The notes: a model not told the origin generated them from the sequence alone. A DNA stretch of 64,000 nucleotides from JADGHX01 sp037200125 (GCA_037200125.1 JBBCGS010000004.1:1-64000); one strand, 5' to 3'; positions 19,055 through 28,109 are shown, counted from the stretch's first letter. A program made the numbers and translations.

Positions 19055-20530
19055 TCAGTCGCCCGGCGCTCGAGGGCTTCTCAACAGCTTCTCGTAGAGC
19101 TCCACATACAGCGCCCCCTGGCGTTGCCAGGAAAAATCCTGCGCCATGCCGTTGCGGACCATGCGGCTCCAGTGAGCGGGCTGCGAATAGAGGTCGAGCG
19201 CGGTGTTCAGCGCCCACTCCAACGCTTCCGAGTCGAAGTTTTCGAACAGGATGCCGGTTCCCTGGCCGTTCGACGGGTCGTAGGGAACGACCGAGTCGGC
19301 GAGCCCCCCCGTCTTGCGCACAATAGGCACCGTGCCGTAACGCAGGCTGTACATCTGGTTCAGGCCACAAGGCTCGTATAACGACGGCATCACGAACATG
19401 TCGCAGGCTGCTTCAATGAAGTGAGCGAGCTCGTCGTTGTAGCCGCGCGTGAAACTCACGCGACCCGGATAGTCGTTCTGCAGCGTCTCGAAGAACTTCT
19501 CGTACTTCGCCTCGCCGCTGCCGAGCACGACGAATGCGAAGTCCCGCCACGCTAGCAGTTCTGGCAGTGAATCGAACAGCAGGTCGTGGCCTTTCTGCAT
19601 GGCCATGCGACTCACGATGCCGAATATCGGTGTATCCAGTCCTGCCTTCAGGCCGAGCCGCTCGATGATCTCGCCTTTCAGCGTAGCCTTGCCCGCCATG
19701 TTCTGCGGCTCGTAGTGATGCGGCAGGTAGCGGTCGTGCCGCGGATCCCACTCCTCGTAGTCCACGCCATTGAGGATGCCGCTCAATGCTGAGGAGCGCG
19801 CTCGCAGGTCGTTCTGCAGCCCCATGCCGTATTCATCGGTCGCGATCTCGCGCGCATGCGTTGGGCTCACCGTCGTGATCGCGTCGGCGTACAGGATGCC
19901 GTGCCTCAGCGGATTCACGCGGCCCGCGCGCAGGTCATCCTGGTGGAGGAGATATCCCTTGTCCCCAAGCCCGACATCGCCCGCAGCGTGCGCGCCGAAC
20001 GTGCCCTGATAACCGATGTTGTGAATGGTGAGCACGGACTTCGTGTTCGCGAAGAGGCGGTCCCAGTCGTAGACGGCCTTGAGGAACAGCGGCCCGAATG
20101 CCGTGTGCCAGTCATTGCAGTGAACGATCGCAGGGCTCCAGCTCATGCGCTGGCAGCACTCGAGTGCTGCGCGCGTAAACGCCAGGAAGCGCAGGTGTTC
20201 ATCCACGTCGCTGGTGTAGAGAGTGGGCCGGCTGTAGAGCACCGGGCAGTCGATCAGATAGATCGGCGCCGTCGATCCCGGCAGGTAGCTCGCCAGCACC
20301 GAGTAGCGATAGCGATGGGGGCCCAGCTCGAGCGGCACGTCCTGGAGGAGCTCCACCGCGCGAAGGCTCAGCTTCGAGCGATCGATCGAGGAGTACAGCG
20401 GTGTGAACAGCCGCACATCGTGACCGGCGGAATGGAGGAATTTCGTCAGTGCCCCGGATACATCGGCGAGCCCGCCTGTTTTGGAAAGAGGAGCGACTTC
20501 GCTGGCGATCAGGCAGACGTTCAGTGGCAT
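19055..20530 (-). CDS. glgA: Glycogen synthase (ADP-glucose)
   Basis: The 491-residue GT5 protein has the ADP-glucose-binding KTGGLADVSGAL (Lys17), VHCNDWHTA, LTIHNIGYQG, SRMAMQKGHDLL and the C-terminal EPCGLNQMYSLRYGTVPIVRKTGGL. The size is typical of bacterial GlgA. It extends glucan chains from the ADP-glucose made by GlgC. It is on the opposite strand and convergent with the malQ/LEA14 group, so its transcription is independent of glgC. It is divergent from the small membrane-protein gene at 20669. Confidence 0.97.
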   Translation of the reverse strand: MPLNVCLIASEVAPLSKTGGLADVSGALTKFLHSAGHDVRLFTPLYSSIDRSKLSLRAVELLQDVPLELGPHRYRYSVLASYLPGSTAPIYLIDCPVLYSRPTLYTSDVDEHLRFLAFTRAALECCQRMSWSPAIVHCNDWHTAFGPLFLKAVYDWDRLFANTKSVLTIHNIGYQGTFGAHAAGDVGLGDKGYLLHQDDLRAGRVNPLRHGILYADAITTVSPTHAREIATDEYGMGLQNDLRARSSALSGILNGVDYEEWDPRHDRYLPHHYEPQNMAGKATLKGEIIERLGLKAGLDTPIFGIVSRMAMQKGHDLLFDSLPELLAWRDFAFVVLGSGEAKYEKFFETLQNDYPGRVSFTRGYNDELAHFIEAACDMFVMPSLYEPCGLNQMYSLRYGTVPIVRKTGGLADSVVPYDPSNGQGTGILFENFDSEALEWALNTALDLYSQPAHWSRMVRNGMAQDFSWQRQGALYVELYEKLLRSPRAPGD

Positions 20531-20668
20531 ATCCGGGTTGGGGGACTTGAGGGGGCTGGGTCGATTCGGGGCGCAAAGTCTACAATCCGGCCCAGAGAGG
20601 CGTCTGTAGACCGGTGCGCATTCTTATGTTCACCAGAAGGGCCAGTGTCTATAAGAGGGGGCCAGGCG

Positions 20669-20770
20669 ATGCGTCGTTTCCTGATCGCGCTCACGCTGGT
20701 GCTGCTGCTGGCCGTGTCCGTGGGCATTGGCGTCTTGGTGGCGGGCTGGCCGCAGTGGCAACTGGGCTGA
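20669..20770 (+). CDS. Small single-pass membrane protein
   Basis: A 33-codon frame starting at ATG 20669, preceded by GAGGGGG about eight bases upstream. The product is almost entirely one hydrophobic segment (LIALTLVLLLAVSVGIGVLVAGW) after a positively charged start (MRRF), followed by PQWQLG. It is below the usual gene-calling size. The good binding site and clear membrane segment support it. No function can be assigned. Confidence 0.5.
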   Translation: MRRFLIALTLVLLLAVSVGIGVLVAGWPQWQLG

Positions 20771-20813
20771 GTACGTCTTACAGCGTAGCCACCGGCGTGC
20801 CCGGTACCGTCAG

Positions 20814-21518
20814 TCAGGCCATCGCGGGCACGTACTTCTGGATCATGTCCCGCCACGTCGCCCAGGCGTGCGCATATTTCCGGCCCCACACGTCGAGGTG
20901 ATTGGGGACACCCCGTGAGCTCAGCGCCTGAGCCATCACGCGCGAATGCACCGGCCGTTCAAAGGGGCCTTCGCCGGTCGCAATCTCGATGAAACGTTGC
21001 CGAAGCTGCGTGAGCTGCCGGCCTTCCGGCCACTGCACCGGCATGCTGAACGGCATGCTCATGGCGATCGCGCCTCGAAAAACGTCCGGATAGCGGCATG
21101 CCAGCGCTAGCGCGCTGCAGGCGCCGAACGCGGGCCCGGCGACGAAAATCTCGACATCGTCGCTGCGGCAGTCGGTCCGGATCTGAGGCAGCACTTCTTC
21201 TGATACAAGGGCCTCCCACGCGCGCTGGGCGCGGGCGCATTCATCCGGGGGCGCCTTGGCCTGCAGCCAGGGGTGAGCCGCGAGCCCGTCGAGTGAAAAC
21301 ACCTTCAGTCGGCCCGCCTCTATCGGGCTGCGGAGCGCCTCGATCATCCCGAATCGCTCCACCTCTTCGGAGTCCGCGCCCGCAGAAGGCAGCAACAGCA
21401 GCGGCGTGCCGTAGTGGCCCCAACGCGAGAGTCGCACCGCTGTCGGTGTCGCAAGGCTGCCAGGCCACGACCCCTCGAGACGCTTGGTGCCCCAAGTCCA
21501 AATTTCTTTCAGCAGCAT
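20814..21518 (-). CDS. Esterase-fold (alpha/beta hydrolase) protein with altered nucleophile
   Basis: From ATG 21518 the 234-residue product resembles the COG4947/PF00756 esterase family: WTWGTKRLEGSWPGSLATP and HYGTPLLLLPSAGADSEEVER at the start, then a nucleophile elbow IFVAGPAFGACSALALACRYPDV and a C-terminal HLDVWGRKYAHAWATWRDM. In active members the elbow is Gly-x-Ser-x-Gly. Here it reads GPAFG, with Ala130 (codon GCG) at the serine position, so ordinary serine hydrolysis is unlikely. The frame is otherwise intact, which suggests a retained non-catalytic or differently acting protein. It is divergent from the AraC-alkyltransferase gene across 106 bases. No good binding site supports the start. 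Confidence 0.75.
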   Translation of the reverse strand: MLLKEIWTWGTKRLEGSWPGSLATPTAVRLSRWGHYGTPLLLLPSAGADSEEVERFGMIEALRSPIEAGRLKVFSLDGLAAHPWLQAKAPPDECARAQRAWEALVSEEVLPQIRTDCRSDDVEIFVAGPAFGACSALALACRYPDVFRGAIAMSMPFSMPVQWPEGRQLTQLRQRFIEIATGEGPFERPVHSRVMAQALSSRGVPNHLDVWGRKYAHAWATWRDMIQKYVPAMA

Positions 21519-21624
21519 GCAAAGAGCGTTTTTGTTATCGGTATCTACGCAATCTACCACCGGCGCGCGCGCTGCCATCGGCCACAGCAAGAATCGGGTC
21601 GCGGAAATAAAGGGTCTGGCTACC

Positions 21625-22521
21625 ATGCGGTCCATGCAAGACATCCTGCCCGACACCTTCGTCGACAGCCGCGACTTCTCTCGCATCGCAAAAGCCATCC
21701 GGTTCATCGATGAGCACTTCCGCGAACAGCCGAGTCTCGAGGAGGTAGCCGGGCACGCGGGCCTGTCGGAATTCCATTTCAATCGACTCTTCCGCCGCTG
21801 GGCCGGCGTTACGCCGAAGCAATACCTCGCCGCTGTAACGGGCGCGGCCGCCCGAGACGCTCTTGCCGGCAAGGCCTCGGTGCTCGACGCCGCGTACGCC
21901 GTGGGCCTGTCGGGTCCCGGCCGCCTGCACGATCTGGTCGTTACGCTGGATGCGATGACCCCGGGTGAGATGAAAGCGGGAGGCAATGGCATCACGGTGA
22001 AGTTCGGCTACACCAATACGCCGTTCGGCAAAGCGCTCTTCGCGGTCACCGAGCGTGGTCTTTTCCACCTTGGATTCGTCGACGTCGGGGGCGAGGGTCG
22101 GGCCCTCGATGAGTTGCGAACGCGTGCTCCGCGAGCCATCTTCGAACGCAGTGATGACGTCGCTCGCAACCTCGCGAAGCGGATCTGGAGCACATCCAGT
22201 CGGAAAGGCGCGCCACTGCGCCTGAACGTCTCCGGCACCAACTTCCAGCTCAAAGTCTGGCGAGCGCTCATCGATCTGGGCAGCCGGGACCGTACTCACT
22301 ACAGCGGCATCGCCTCCGCGATCGGCAGCGCTGGGAGTTCTCGAGCGGTCGGCGGTGCGGTGGGCGCCAATCCGGTCGCGTGGCTCATCCCGTGCCATCA
22401 CGTACTGCGAAAGAGCGGAGGGCTAGGCGGCTACCACTGGGGCGAGGACCGGAAGCGGGCGATGCTCGCCTGGGAGGCTGTAACACGCGGATCCGCGCCG
22501 GCGGCGGCTCGTGCGTCTTGA
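21625..22521 (+). CDS. AraC-type regulator fused to O6-alkylguanine-DNA alkyltransferase
   Basis: Start ATG 21625 with AAAGGG nine bases upstream. The 298-residue product has an N-terminal AraC helix-turn-helix pair (AIRFIDEHFREQPSLEEVA to TPGEM, about residues 15-115) and a C-terminal alkyltransferase domain ending in the active-site IPCHHVLRKSGGLGGYHWG (Cys257). This is the Ada layout without the N-terminal zinc/phosphotriester domain. It would repair O6-methylguanine by suicide transfer to Cys257, with the HTH probably giving DNA-targeted or self-regulatory function. Without the phosphotriester-sensing cysteine, classical Ada activation is not expected. A related alkyltransferase-like gene lies at 57.95 kb. 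Confidence 0.92.
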   Translation: MRSMQDILPDTFVDSRDFSRIAKAIRFIDEHFREQPSLEEVAGHAGLSEFHFNRLFRRWAGVTPKQYLAAVTGAAARDALAGKASVLDAAYAVGLSGPGRLHDLVVTLDAMTPGEMKAGGNGITVKFGYTNTPFGKALFAVTERGLFHLGFVDVGGEGRALDELRTRAPRAIFERSDDVARNLAKRIWSTSSRKGAPLRLNVSGTNFQLKVWRALIDLGSRDRTHYSGIASAIGSAGSSRAVGGAVGANPVAWLIPCHHVLRKSGGLGGYHWGEDRKRAMLAWEAVTRGSAPAAARAS

Positions 22522-22610
22522 CCGCGAGATGCGTTTAGCGAATCGGTGTGTTTTTTCTTTGCCACGCTTCGATGCGATACTCGCACGGCCCTCCCGCAGC
22601 GCTGCTTGTC

Positions 22611-23771
22611 ATGGCCGATTTCCGCAACATCACTACCGCCGTCAGCGTCGCGATCGCTCTGGTCGCCGCCGGATGGGCGTATTACGCCACCCAGCAGCGT
22701 TCGCACTCCTCCGAACAACCCGCTGCGAGCGCCTTGCCGACGCGGCCCGCTTCTCCCGGCGAGGCCATTGCGAGCACGGCGCGCCAGCCGTCTTCCGAAC
22801 GGGGGTCGGTTGCCGTCATCGCGGCGATTGCCCGGCCTGAGCGTATCGTCTCGCAGATCAACGCTCTCGGCACGGCTCGGGCGAATGAGGCGGTGGAGAT
22901 CACGTCGAAGGTTTCGAACACGGTCACTGTTGTCCGATTCACTGACGGCCAGCGCGTGCCCAAGGGCCAGGTGCTGGTCGAGTTGGATTCGGCCCAGGCG
23001 CGGGCCGACTTGGCTGCGGCAGAGGCCGCAAGCGCCGAGAGCGCGAGCCAGGTGAAGCGCAGTAGAGAGCTCATCCAGTCGCGCGTGATCAGCGAGTCCC
23101 AGTTCGAGCAACTCGAAGCCACGATGAAGGCGAACGATGCTCGCGTCGCCGCTGCGCGCTCCCGGGTGGATGACACCGTCATCCGCGCGCCTTTCGCGGG
23201 CCGGGTGGGACTACGGCGTGTCAGTGTCGGCAGCCTCGTGAATCCAGGCGCCACCATGACGACGCTCGACGATTTGAGCGTGATCAAGGTCGACTTCTCC
23301 GTGCCGGAGAATTTCCTCGCCGGCCTGCGCGAGGGCCTCGAAGTAACAGCAACGGCCGCCGCCTTCCCGGGCCGCCGTTTCATCGGCACCGTCACGGGAG
23401 TGGACTCGCGCATCGACCCCGTCAGCCGCTCGATCACGGTCCGCGCCGCCGTGCCGAACGCCGACCTCGCGCTGAAGCCGGGCATGTTCCTCAACGTCAC
23501 GCTCGTGCGGGACGAGCACCAGGCGCTCATGGTCCCTGAAGCGGCGCTGGTGCCGGAGCAGAGCCGCCAGTTCCTCTTCGTCATCGAGGAGGGGCGGGCG
23601 ACCCGCCGCGAGGTGCGCATCGGCGGTCGTCAGCCCGGCCGCGTCGAGATCGTGTCGGGTCTCAAGGCCGGCGAGCAGGTGGTCGTCGAGGGCACGCAGA
23701 AGGTGCGTGAAGGCGGCGAAGTGCGCGTCGTCGAACGGCCTGCGCCGGCTGTCCCGGAAAGCGCGACCTGA
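22611..23771 (+). CDS. RND-type efflux periplasmic adaptor (membrane fusion protein)
   Basis: From ATG 22611, 386 residues: an N-terminal membrane anchor (TTAVSVAIALVAAGWAYYA), a lipoyl/hairpin region (DGQRVPKGQVLVELDSAQARADLAAAEA, SQFEQLEATMKANDARVAAARSRVDDTVIRAPFAGRVG), a beta-barrel and a membrane-proximal domain. This is the HlyD/AcrA fold that links an inner-membrane pump to an outer-membrane channel. No RND pump or TolC-like gene follows: the next 332 bases are non-coding and then a peptidase gene begins. An upstream start (22548 or 22572) is possible because 22611 lacks a clear binding site. Confidence 0.88.
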   Translation: MADFRNITTAVSVAIALVAAGWAYYATQQRSHSSEQPAASALPTRPASPGEAIASTARQPSSERGSVAVIAAIARPERIVSQINALGTARANEAVEITSKVSNTVTVVRFTDGQRVPKGQVLVELDSAQARADLAAAEAASAESASQVKRSRELIQSRVISESQFEQLEATMKANDARVAAARSRVDDTVIRAPFAGRVGLRRVSVGSLVNPGATMTTLDDLSVIKVDFSVPENFLAGLREGLEVTATAAAFPGRRFIGTVTGVDSRIDPVSRSITVRAAVPNADLALKPGMFLNVTLVRDEHQALMVPEAALVPEQSRQFLFVIEEGRATRREVRIGGRQPGRVEIVSGLKAGEQVVVEGTQKVREGGEVRVVERPAPAVPESAT

Positions 23772-24103
23772 AGCGGATCTCGCCGGCCGCCGTCAACTCC
23801 GGCGTCGCCGGGGTGCTCGATCCGTCACATTAAGTTCAACGATTTCCGTTCCTTGGCCCGTGAACGATCGGGGGATTGACCCGAACGGGCGCTTGAGCAC
23901 CCCCACCCCCGCCGGGCTCGGGCGCGACCGTGTCAACCGTATTGCAGCCGCTCAAGTCCTTGTCTGGGAAAGGAAGTGGCTTCCCCTGAGCCGGGCCTCA
24001 GGCACCCCGCTGGTACACTGACGCCACTTCCCCGCCTTCCGATCCGCGCCTCACTCCCGGTGCGCGCTACGGGGGCGACTCACGAATCTGGTGTTACACC
24101 ATC
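23772..24103. other. Intergenic region between the efflux adaptor and M32 carboxypeptidase genes
   Basis: This 332-base gap has no frame with coding character and no sign of a degraded RND pump. Its right end probably holds the promoter of the carboxypeptidase gene (a TACACT element about 80 bases before the start). Nothing else recognised. Confidence 0.4.
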
Positions 24104-25621
24104 ATGTCAGCCTCGACTTACAAGCAGCTCGAGCAGGAGTTCCGCCGGCTCCACGCATTCCGTGGCGCGCTTTCCCTGCTCCGTTGGGACTCCGCGGTCA
24201 TGATGCCGCGAGGCAGTGCCGACGTTCGCGGCGACCAGCTCGCCGCGCTCGAGACAGAGCACCATGCTCTGCTCACCGCTCCCAAGATCATCCGATTGCT
24301 CGATCGGGCCCAGGCCAACAGCCAGGGTCTCGAAGACTGGCAGGTCGCAAACCTGCGCGAGATGCGCCGGCAGCGCGATCACGCTATTGCCACGCCTGCG
24401 TCGCTCGTCTCGCGTCTCACCAAGGCCTGCGCTCGTGCGGAGGCCAACTGGCTCGAAGCGCGCCGGCAGGGCAAGTTCGAACTGTTCGCTCCGCATCTCG
24501 AAGAAGTCGTCCACCTCATCCGCGACAAGGCGGCGTTGCTCGGCCAGGCGCTGAACCTCGCGCCTTACGATGCGCTGGTCGACGAGTTCAGCCCCGGCAT
24601 CACGACCACCGACATCGATTCGGTCTTCAAAGCGCTGGGCCGGCGGCTGCCGAGCCTCATTCGCGAAACCATCGCGCTGCAGGAGACTCGCGTAAGGCTG
24701 CCGCTCGTCGGCAAGTTCACCCCGGCCCGGCAGCGTGCGCTGTCCGTCGAGGTGATGAAGGCCGTGGGTTTCCCCTTCGATCGCGGCCGGCTGGACGAGA
24801 GCGAGCATCCGTTCACCGAGGGCGTGCCCGGCGACATCCGCGTTACCACGCGCTTCGATCCCAACGACGCGTTCTCCGGTCTGCTCGGCGCCCTGCACGA
24901 GACGGGTCACGCGATGTACGACCTTGGTCTGCCGCAGGACTGGCGCGATCAGCCTGTGGGCCGTGACCGCGGCATGTGCCTCGAAGAGAGCCAGTCGCTC
25001 CTCATCGAGATGATCATCTGCCGTAACCGGTCTTTCGTGCGCTACCTGAAGCCGCTGCTGGAGAAGCACTTCGGTGTTTCCGGTCCGGAGTGGGACATCG
25101 AGAATCTCTACCAGCATCTCACTACCGTTCGCCGCAGCCTGATCCGCGTGGACGCGGATGAGCTGACCTATCCCGCGCATGTCATGCTCCGTTACGAGTT
25201 GGAGAAGCAGCTTCTGAGCGGCGAGCTAGCCGTGAAGGACCTGCCTGCCGCTTGGAATGCGGGCATGGAGCAGCGCCTCGGTATCAAGCCAGCCAACGAC
25301 ATGGAGGGCTGCCTGCAGGACATCCACTGGGCTGTGGGTTCGTTCGGCTACTTCCCGTCGTACGCACTAGGTGGTGTGATTGCCGCCCAGCTCTACGAGA
25401 GCCTGCGTGCGGACGTGCCGGAACTCGACGATCAGATCTCTCGTGGAGAGTTTTCGGGGATGTTCGGCTGGCTGCGGACCAACGTACATGGGGTCGGCGC
25501 CAAGGTGACGATCCACGAGCTCATGAAGGCCGCCACCGGCAAGGCGCTCGGCGCGACCAGCTTCGTGCGCTACGCGGAGAACAAGTACCTGGAAGGCGCC
25601 GCCAACAGCGTCGCCGCCTGA
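24104..25621 (+). CDS. M32 family carboxypeptidase (carboxypeptidase Taq)
   Basis: The 505-residue product is a full-length M32 metallocarboxypeptidase. It has FRGALSLLRWDSAVMMP near the start, DPNDAFSGLLGALHETGHAMYDLG containing the zinc motif HETGH (265-269), the downstream third-ligand region GMCLEESQSLLIEM, and NPSYAL-like FPSYALGGVIAAQLYE near the end. It removes C-terminal residues from peptides in the cytoplasm; there is no signal sequence. It is followed 56 bases later by ttcA in the same direction. Confidence 0.94.
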   Translation: MSASTYKQLEQEFRRLHAFRGALSLLRWDSAVMMPRGSADVRGDQLAALETEHHALLTAPKIIRLLDRAQANSQGLEDWQVANLREMRRQRDHAIATPASLVSRLTKACARAEANWLEARRQGKFELFAPHLEEVVHLIRDKAALLGQALNLAPYDALVDEFSPGITTTDIDSVFKALGRRLPSLIRETIALQETRVRLPLVGKFTPARQRALSVEVMKAVGFPFDRGRLDESEHPFTEGVPGDIRVTTRFDPNDAFSGLLGALHETGHAMYDLGLPQDWRDQPVGRDRGMCLEESQSLLIEMIICRNRSFVRYLKPLLEKHFGVSGPEWDIENLYQHLTTVRRSLIRVDADELTYPAHVMLRYELEKQLLSGELAVKDLPAAWNAGMEQRLGIKPANDMEGCLQDIHWAVGSFGYFPSYALGGVIAAQLYESLRADVPELDDQISRGEFSGMFGWLRTNVHGVGAKVTIHELMKAATGKALGATSFVRYAENKYLEGAANSVAA

Positions 25622-25677
25622 ATGAGCGATTCAGGCCGGCGCACGAACCCGGGTCGCGACGGTAGAATCAAGGAACC

Positions 25678-26526
25678 ATGAACGCCGTCGTTCACAGACC
25701 GTCACGTACGTTGCAGAAGCTGCAGGCCCACTTGCGTGGCCTTGTGGGCAAGGCCATCGAAGACTTCGGCATGATTGCCGAGGGCGATCGGGTGATGGTG
25801 TGCGTTTCTGGCGGCAAGGATTCGTACACGCTGCTGGATATCCTGCTGTCGCTCCAGCGTAGCGCGCCGATCCACTTCGAGCTCCTCGCCGTCAATCTCG
25901 ACCAGAAGCAGCCGGATTTTCCGGCGCACGTGCTGCCGGACTATCTGGCCGCGCTGGGTGTGCCGTTCCAGATCATCGAGCAGGACACTTACAGCGTCGT
26001 CAAACGAGTGATCCCCGAGGGGCGCACGATGTGCGGCCTGTGCTCGCGGCTGCGTCGTGGCGCGCTGTACCGATTCGCGTCCGAGAACGGCATCACCAAG
26101 ATCGCCCTCGGCCATCATCGGGACGATATCGTCGAGACGCTGTTTCTCAACATGTTCTTCGGCGGCAAGTTGAAGGCGATGGCGCCGAAGCTGGCGTCGG
26201 AGGATGGCCGTCACATCGTGATCCGGCCGCTCGCCTATGTCGCCGAGCGAGATGTCGCGCGCTACGCGCGGGGGCGGGAATTCCCGATCATTCCCTGCAA
26301 TCTCTGCGGCTCGCAGGAAAACATGCAGCGTGTCGCCGTGAAGAAGATGCTCGCCGAGTGGGAGCGCGAGTTCCCGGGGCGCACGGAGTCGATCTTCTCC
26401 GCGATCCGCAACGTCGAGGCGGCCCACCTCGCAGACCCCGAGCACTTCGATTTCGTGGGTCTCGATGCGCTACGCGCCGCGTTCTCGCCCGTCGCCCGAA
26501 TGGAGCCCACGAGTTCCGATGCCTGA
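25678..26526 (+). CDS. ttcA: tRNA 2-thiocytidine(32) synthetase
   Basis: The 282-residue protein has the PP-loop VCVSGGKDS (residues 42-49), the cluster-binding pair MCGLCSRLRRG (Cys119, Cys122) and the third cysteine region IIPCNLCGSQ. TtcA thiolates C32 in certain tRNAs using ATP and an iron-sulfur cluster. A TAGAAT element lies shortly before the start. Its last eight bases overlap the start of the phosphatase/ADP-ribosylglycohydrolase gene (ATGCCTGA), implying translational coupling. Confidence 0.96.
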   Translation: MNAVVHRPSRTLQKLQAHLRGLVGKAIEDFGMIAEGDRVMVCVSGGKDSYTLLDILLSLQRSAPIHFELLAVNLDQKQPDFPAHVLPDYLAALGVPFQIIEQDTYSVVKRVIPEGRTMCGLCSRLRRGALYRFASENGITKIALGHHRDDIVETLFLNMFFGGKLKAMAPKLASEDGRHIVIRPLAYVAERDVARYARGREFPIIPCNLCGSQENMQRVAVKKMLAEWEREFPGRTESIFSAIRNVEAAHLADPEHFDFVGLDALRAAFSPVARMEPTSSDA

Positions 26527-28060
26527 AGGCGTGAAGCCCCCGGCTGCCGGCGCGGAGCAGACACTGCCGCTGCCGAATTGCTATTGGGTCGTTCCAGAAC
26601 AACTGCTTGCCGGTGAGTATCCGGGTGGCGCGTCCCGTGAGGAGACCGAGGAGCGTCTCGCGAAGCTAGTCGCTGCCGGCGTTCGGTGCTTCATCGATCT
26701 CACGCAGCCGGATGAGCTCGAGCCGTACGACCACCTGCTGCCATTGGATGTCGACTACCTGCGCAAGCCCGTGCGGGATCACAACATCCCCGCGCGTCGC
26801 GAGCACATGGCTGATATCCAGATGTGCATCGACCATGCGTTGCGCCTGGGCCAGCTCGTCTACGTGCACTGTCGTGCAGGCATCGGCCGCACCGGGATGA
26901 CGGTAGGGTGCTTTCTCGTCGAGCGTGGCCTTTCAGGCGCGGATGCGCTGGATGAGCTGAATCGCGTCTGGCAGCAGTCCAAGCGCTCGATCGCCTGGCC
27001 GCACGTGCCGGAAACCGACGACCAGAACCGTTTCGTGCTCGAGTGGAAGCCCCAGGTTTCCTCGACGCTGAAGCAGCGGGTCGGCGCGGCGCCGGAGCCG
27101 GAGCGCGATCCGCTGATGGACACGGGCACGCTCGCCGCCGCTCGCACCCTGCGGGATCGTTTCCTCGGCGCGATGATCGGGCTCGCTGTGGGCGATGCTC
27201 TCGCAGCGGCGACTCAATTCCGCAAGGCCGGCACGTTCACGCCGGTCGGGGACCTGCTCGGCGGGGGTCCGTTCGACTTGCCGCGCGGCGCCTGGAGCGA
27301 CGACACGTCGATGGCGCTGTGCCTGGCGGAGAGCCTGCTCGAAGCCAACGGTTTCGACCCGCGCGACCAGGTGGAGCGGTATCGCCGTTGGCAGCAGCAG
27401 GGCCACCTTTCCGCGACCGGCCAGTGCCTTGGCATCACGGCCGGGACGGCGAAGGCGCTGGCCCAGGCACAGTGGCGCCGGCAGCTCTTCTCGGGTTCGC
27501 ACGATCCCAACCAGCTCGATCCCGAAGTCCTGTCCCGCGTGGCGCCGGCGGTCCTGTTTTATTTCTCGAACCCGGCGGATGCCGTCACTTTCGCGTCGGA
27601 GCAGGCCCGCACGACCTGCCAGGCGCCACCGGCAGTGGAGGCCTGCAAGCTGCTGGCGGCCTGGCTGGTGACCTCCCTCGGCGGTGCTCCGAAGTCGGCC
27701 CTGCTGGCGCCCTCCGCGGATCTGCTCGACGTCGCCGGGCTGCGATCCCCGGGCGTGGCGGCGATCGCATCCGGTGCCGGGTCCGCCGCCGAGCCTTGCG
27801 CGGGGAACGTGCTCGAAGCCCTGGACGCGGCGGTGTGGGCATTCCGTTCAACCGACAACTTCCGGGACGGCGCGCTCAAAGCGGCGAACCTGGGCGGCAA
27901 CTCGGACGTCGTCGCGGCCGTTTACGGCCAGCTCGCCGGCGCTCACTACGGGATCGGCGCCATTCCCGCCACCTGGCGTACGAGCCTCGTGAGCGCCGAG
28001 CTGATCGAAGACTTTGCCGATCGATTACTCGCTCACGCCATGGTCACGATGGCGAGCTGA
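26519..28060 (+). CDS. Tyrosine/dual-specificity phosphatase fused to ADP-ribosylglycohydrolase
   Basis: ATG 26519 overlaps the ttcA stop by eight bases, so translation is probably coupled. The 513-residue product has two domains. Residues about 20-175 form a cysteine phosphatase with the Cx5R loop VHCRAGIGRTG (Cys118, Arg124) and upstream YLRKPVRDHNIP. Residues about 212-510 form an ADP-ribosylglycohydrolase: RDRFLGAMIGLAVGDALAAA, the metal site WSDDTSMALC (Asp261, Asp262, Thr263) and the C-terminal GGNSDVVAAVYGQLAGAHYG. In the last motif the usual first Asp is Asn, while the second Asp is kept. The protein could reverse both protein phosphorylation and ADP-ribosylation, or act on a phosphorylated ADP-ribose species; the substrate is not known. 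No signal peptide. Confidence 0.9.
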   Translation: MPEGVKPPAAGAEQTLPLPNCYWVVPEQLLAGEYPGGASREETEERLAKLVAAGVRCFIDLTQPDELEPYDHLLPLDVDYLRKPVRDHNIPARREHMADIQMCIDHALRLGQLVYVHCRAGIGRTGMTVGCFLVERGLSGADALDELNRVWQQSKRSIAWPHVPETDDQNRFVLEWKPQVSSTLKQRVGAAPEPERDPLMDTGTLAAARTLRDRFLGAMIGLAVGDALAAATQFRKAGTFTPVGDLLGGGPFDLPRGAWSDDTSMALCLAESLLEANGFDPRDQVERYRRWQQQGHLSATGQCLGITAGTAKALAQAQWRRQLFSGSHDPNQLDPEVLSRVAPAVLFYFSNPADAVTFASEQARTTCQAPPAVEACKLLAAWLVTSLGGAPKSALLAPSADLLDVAGLRSPGVAAIASGAGSAAEPCAGNVLEALDAAVWAFRSTDNFRDGALKAANLGGNSDVVAAVYGQLAGAHYGIGAIPATWRTSLVSAELIEDFADRLLAHAMVTMAS

Positions 28061-28109
28061 TCCATCTCGCCACCTCTTTGGCGGTTGGGTAAGCTGCCCG
28101 CCAGAACCC

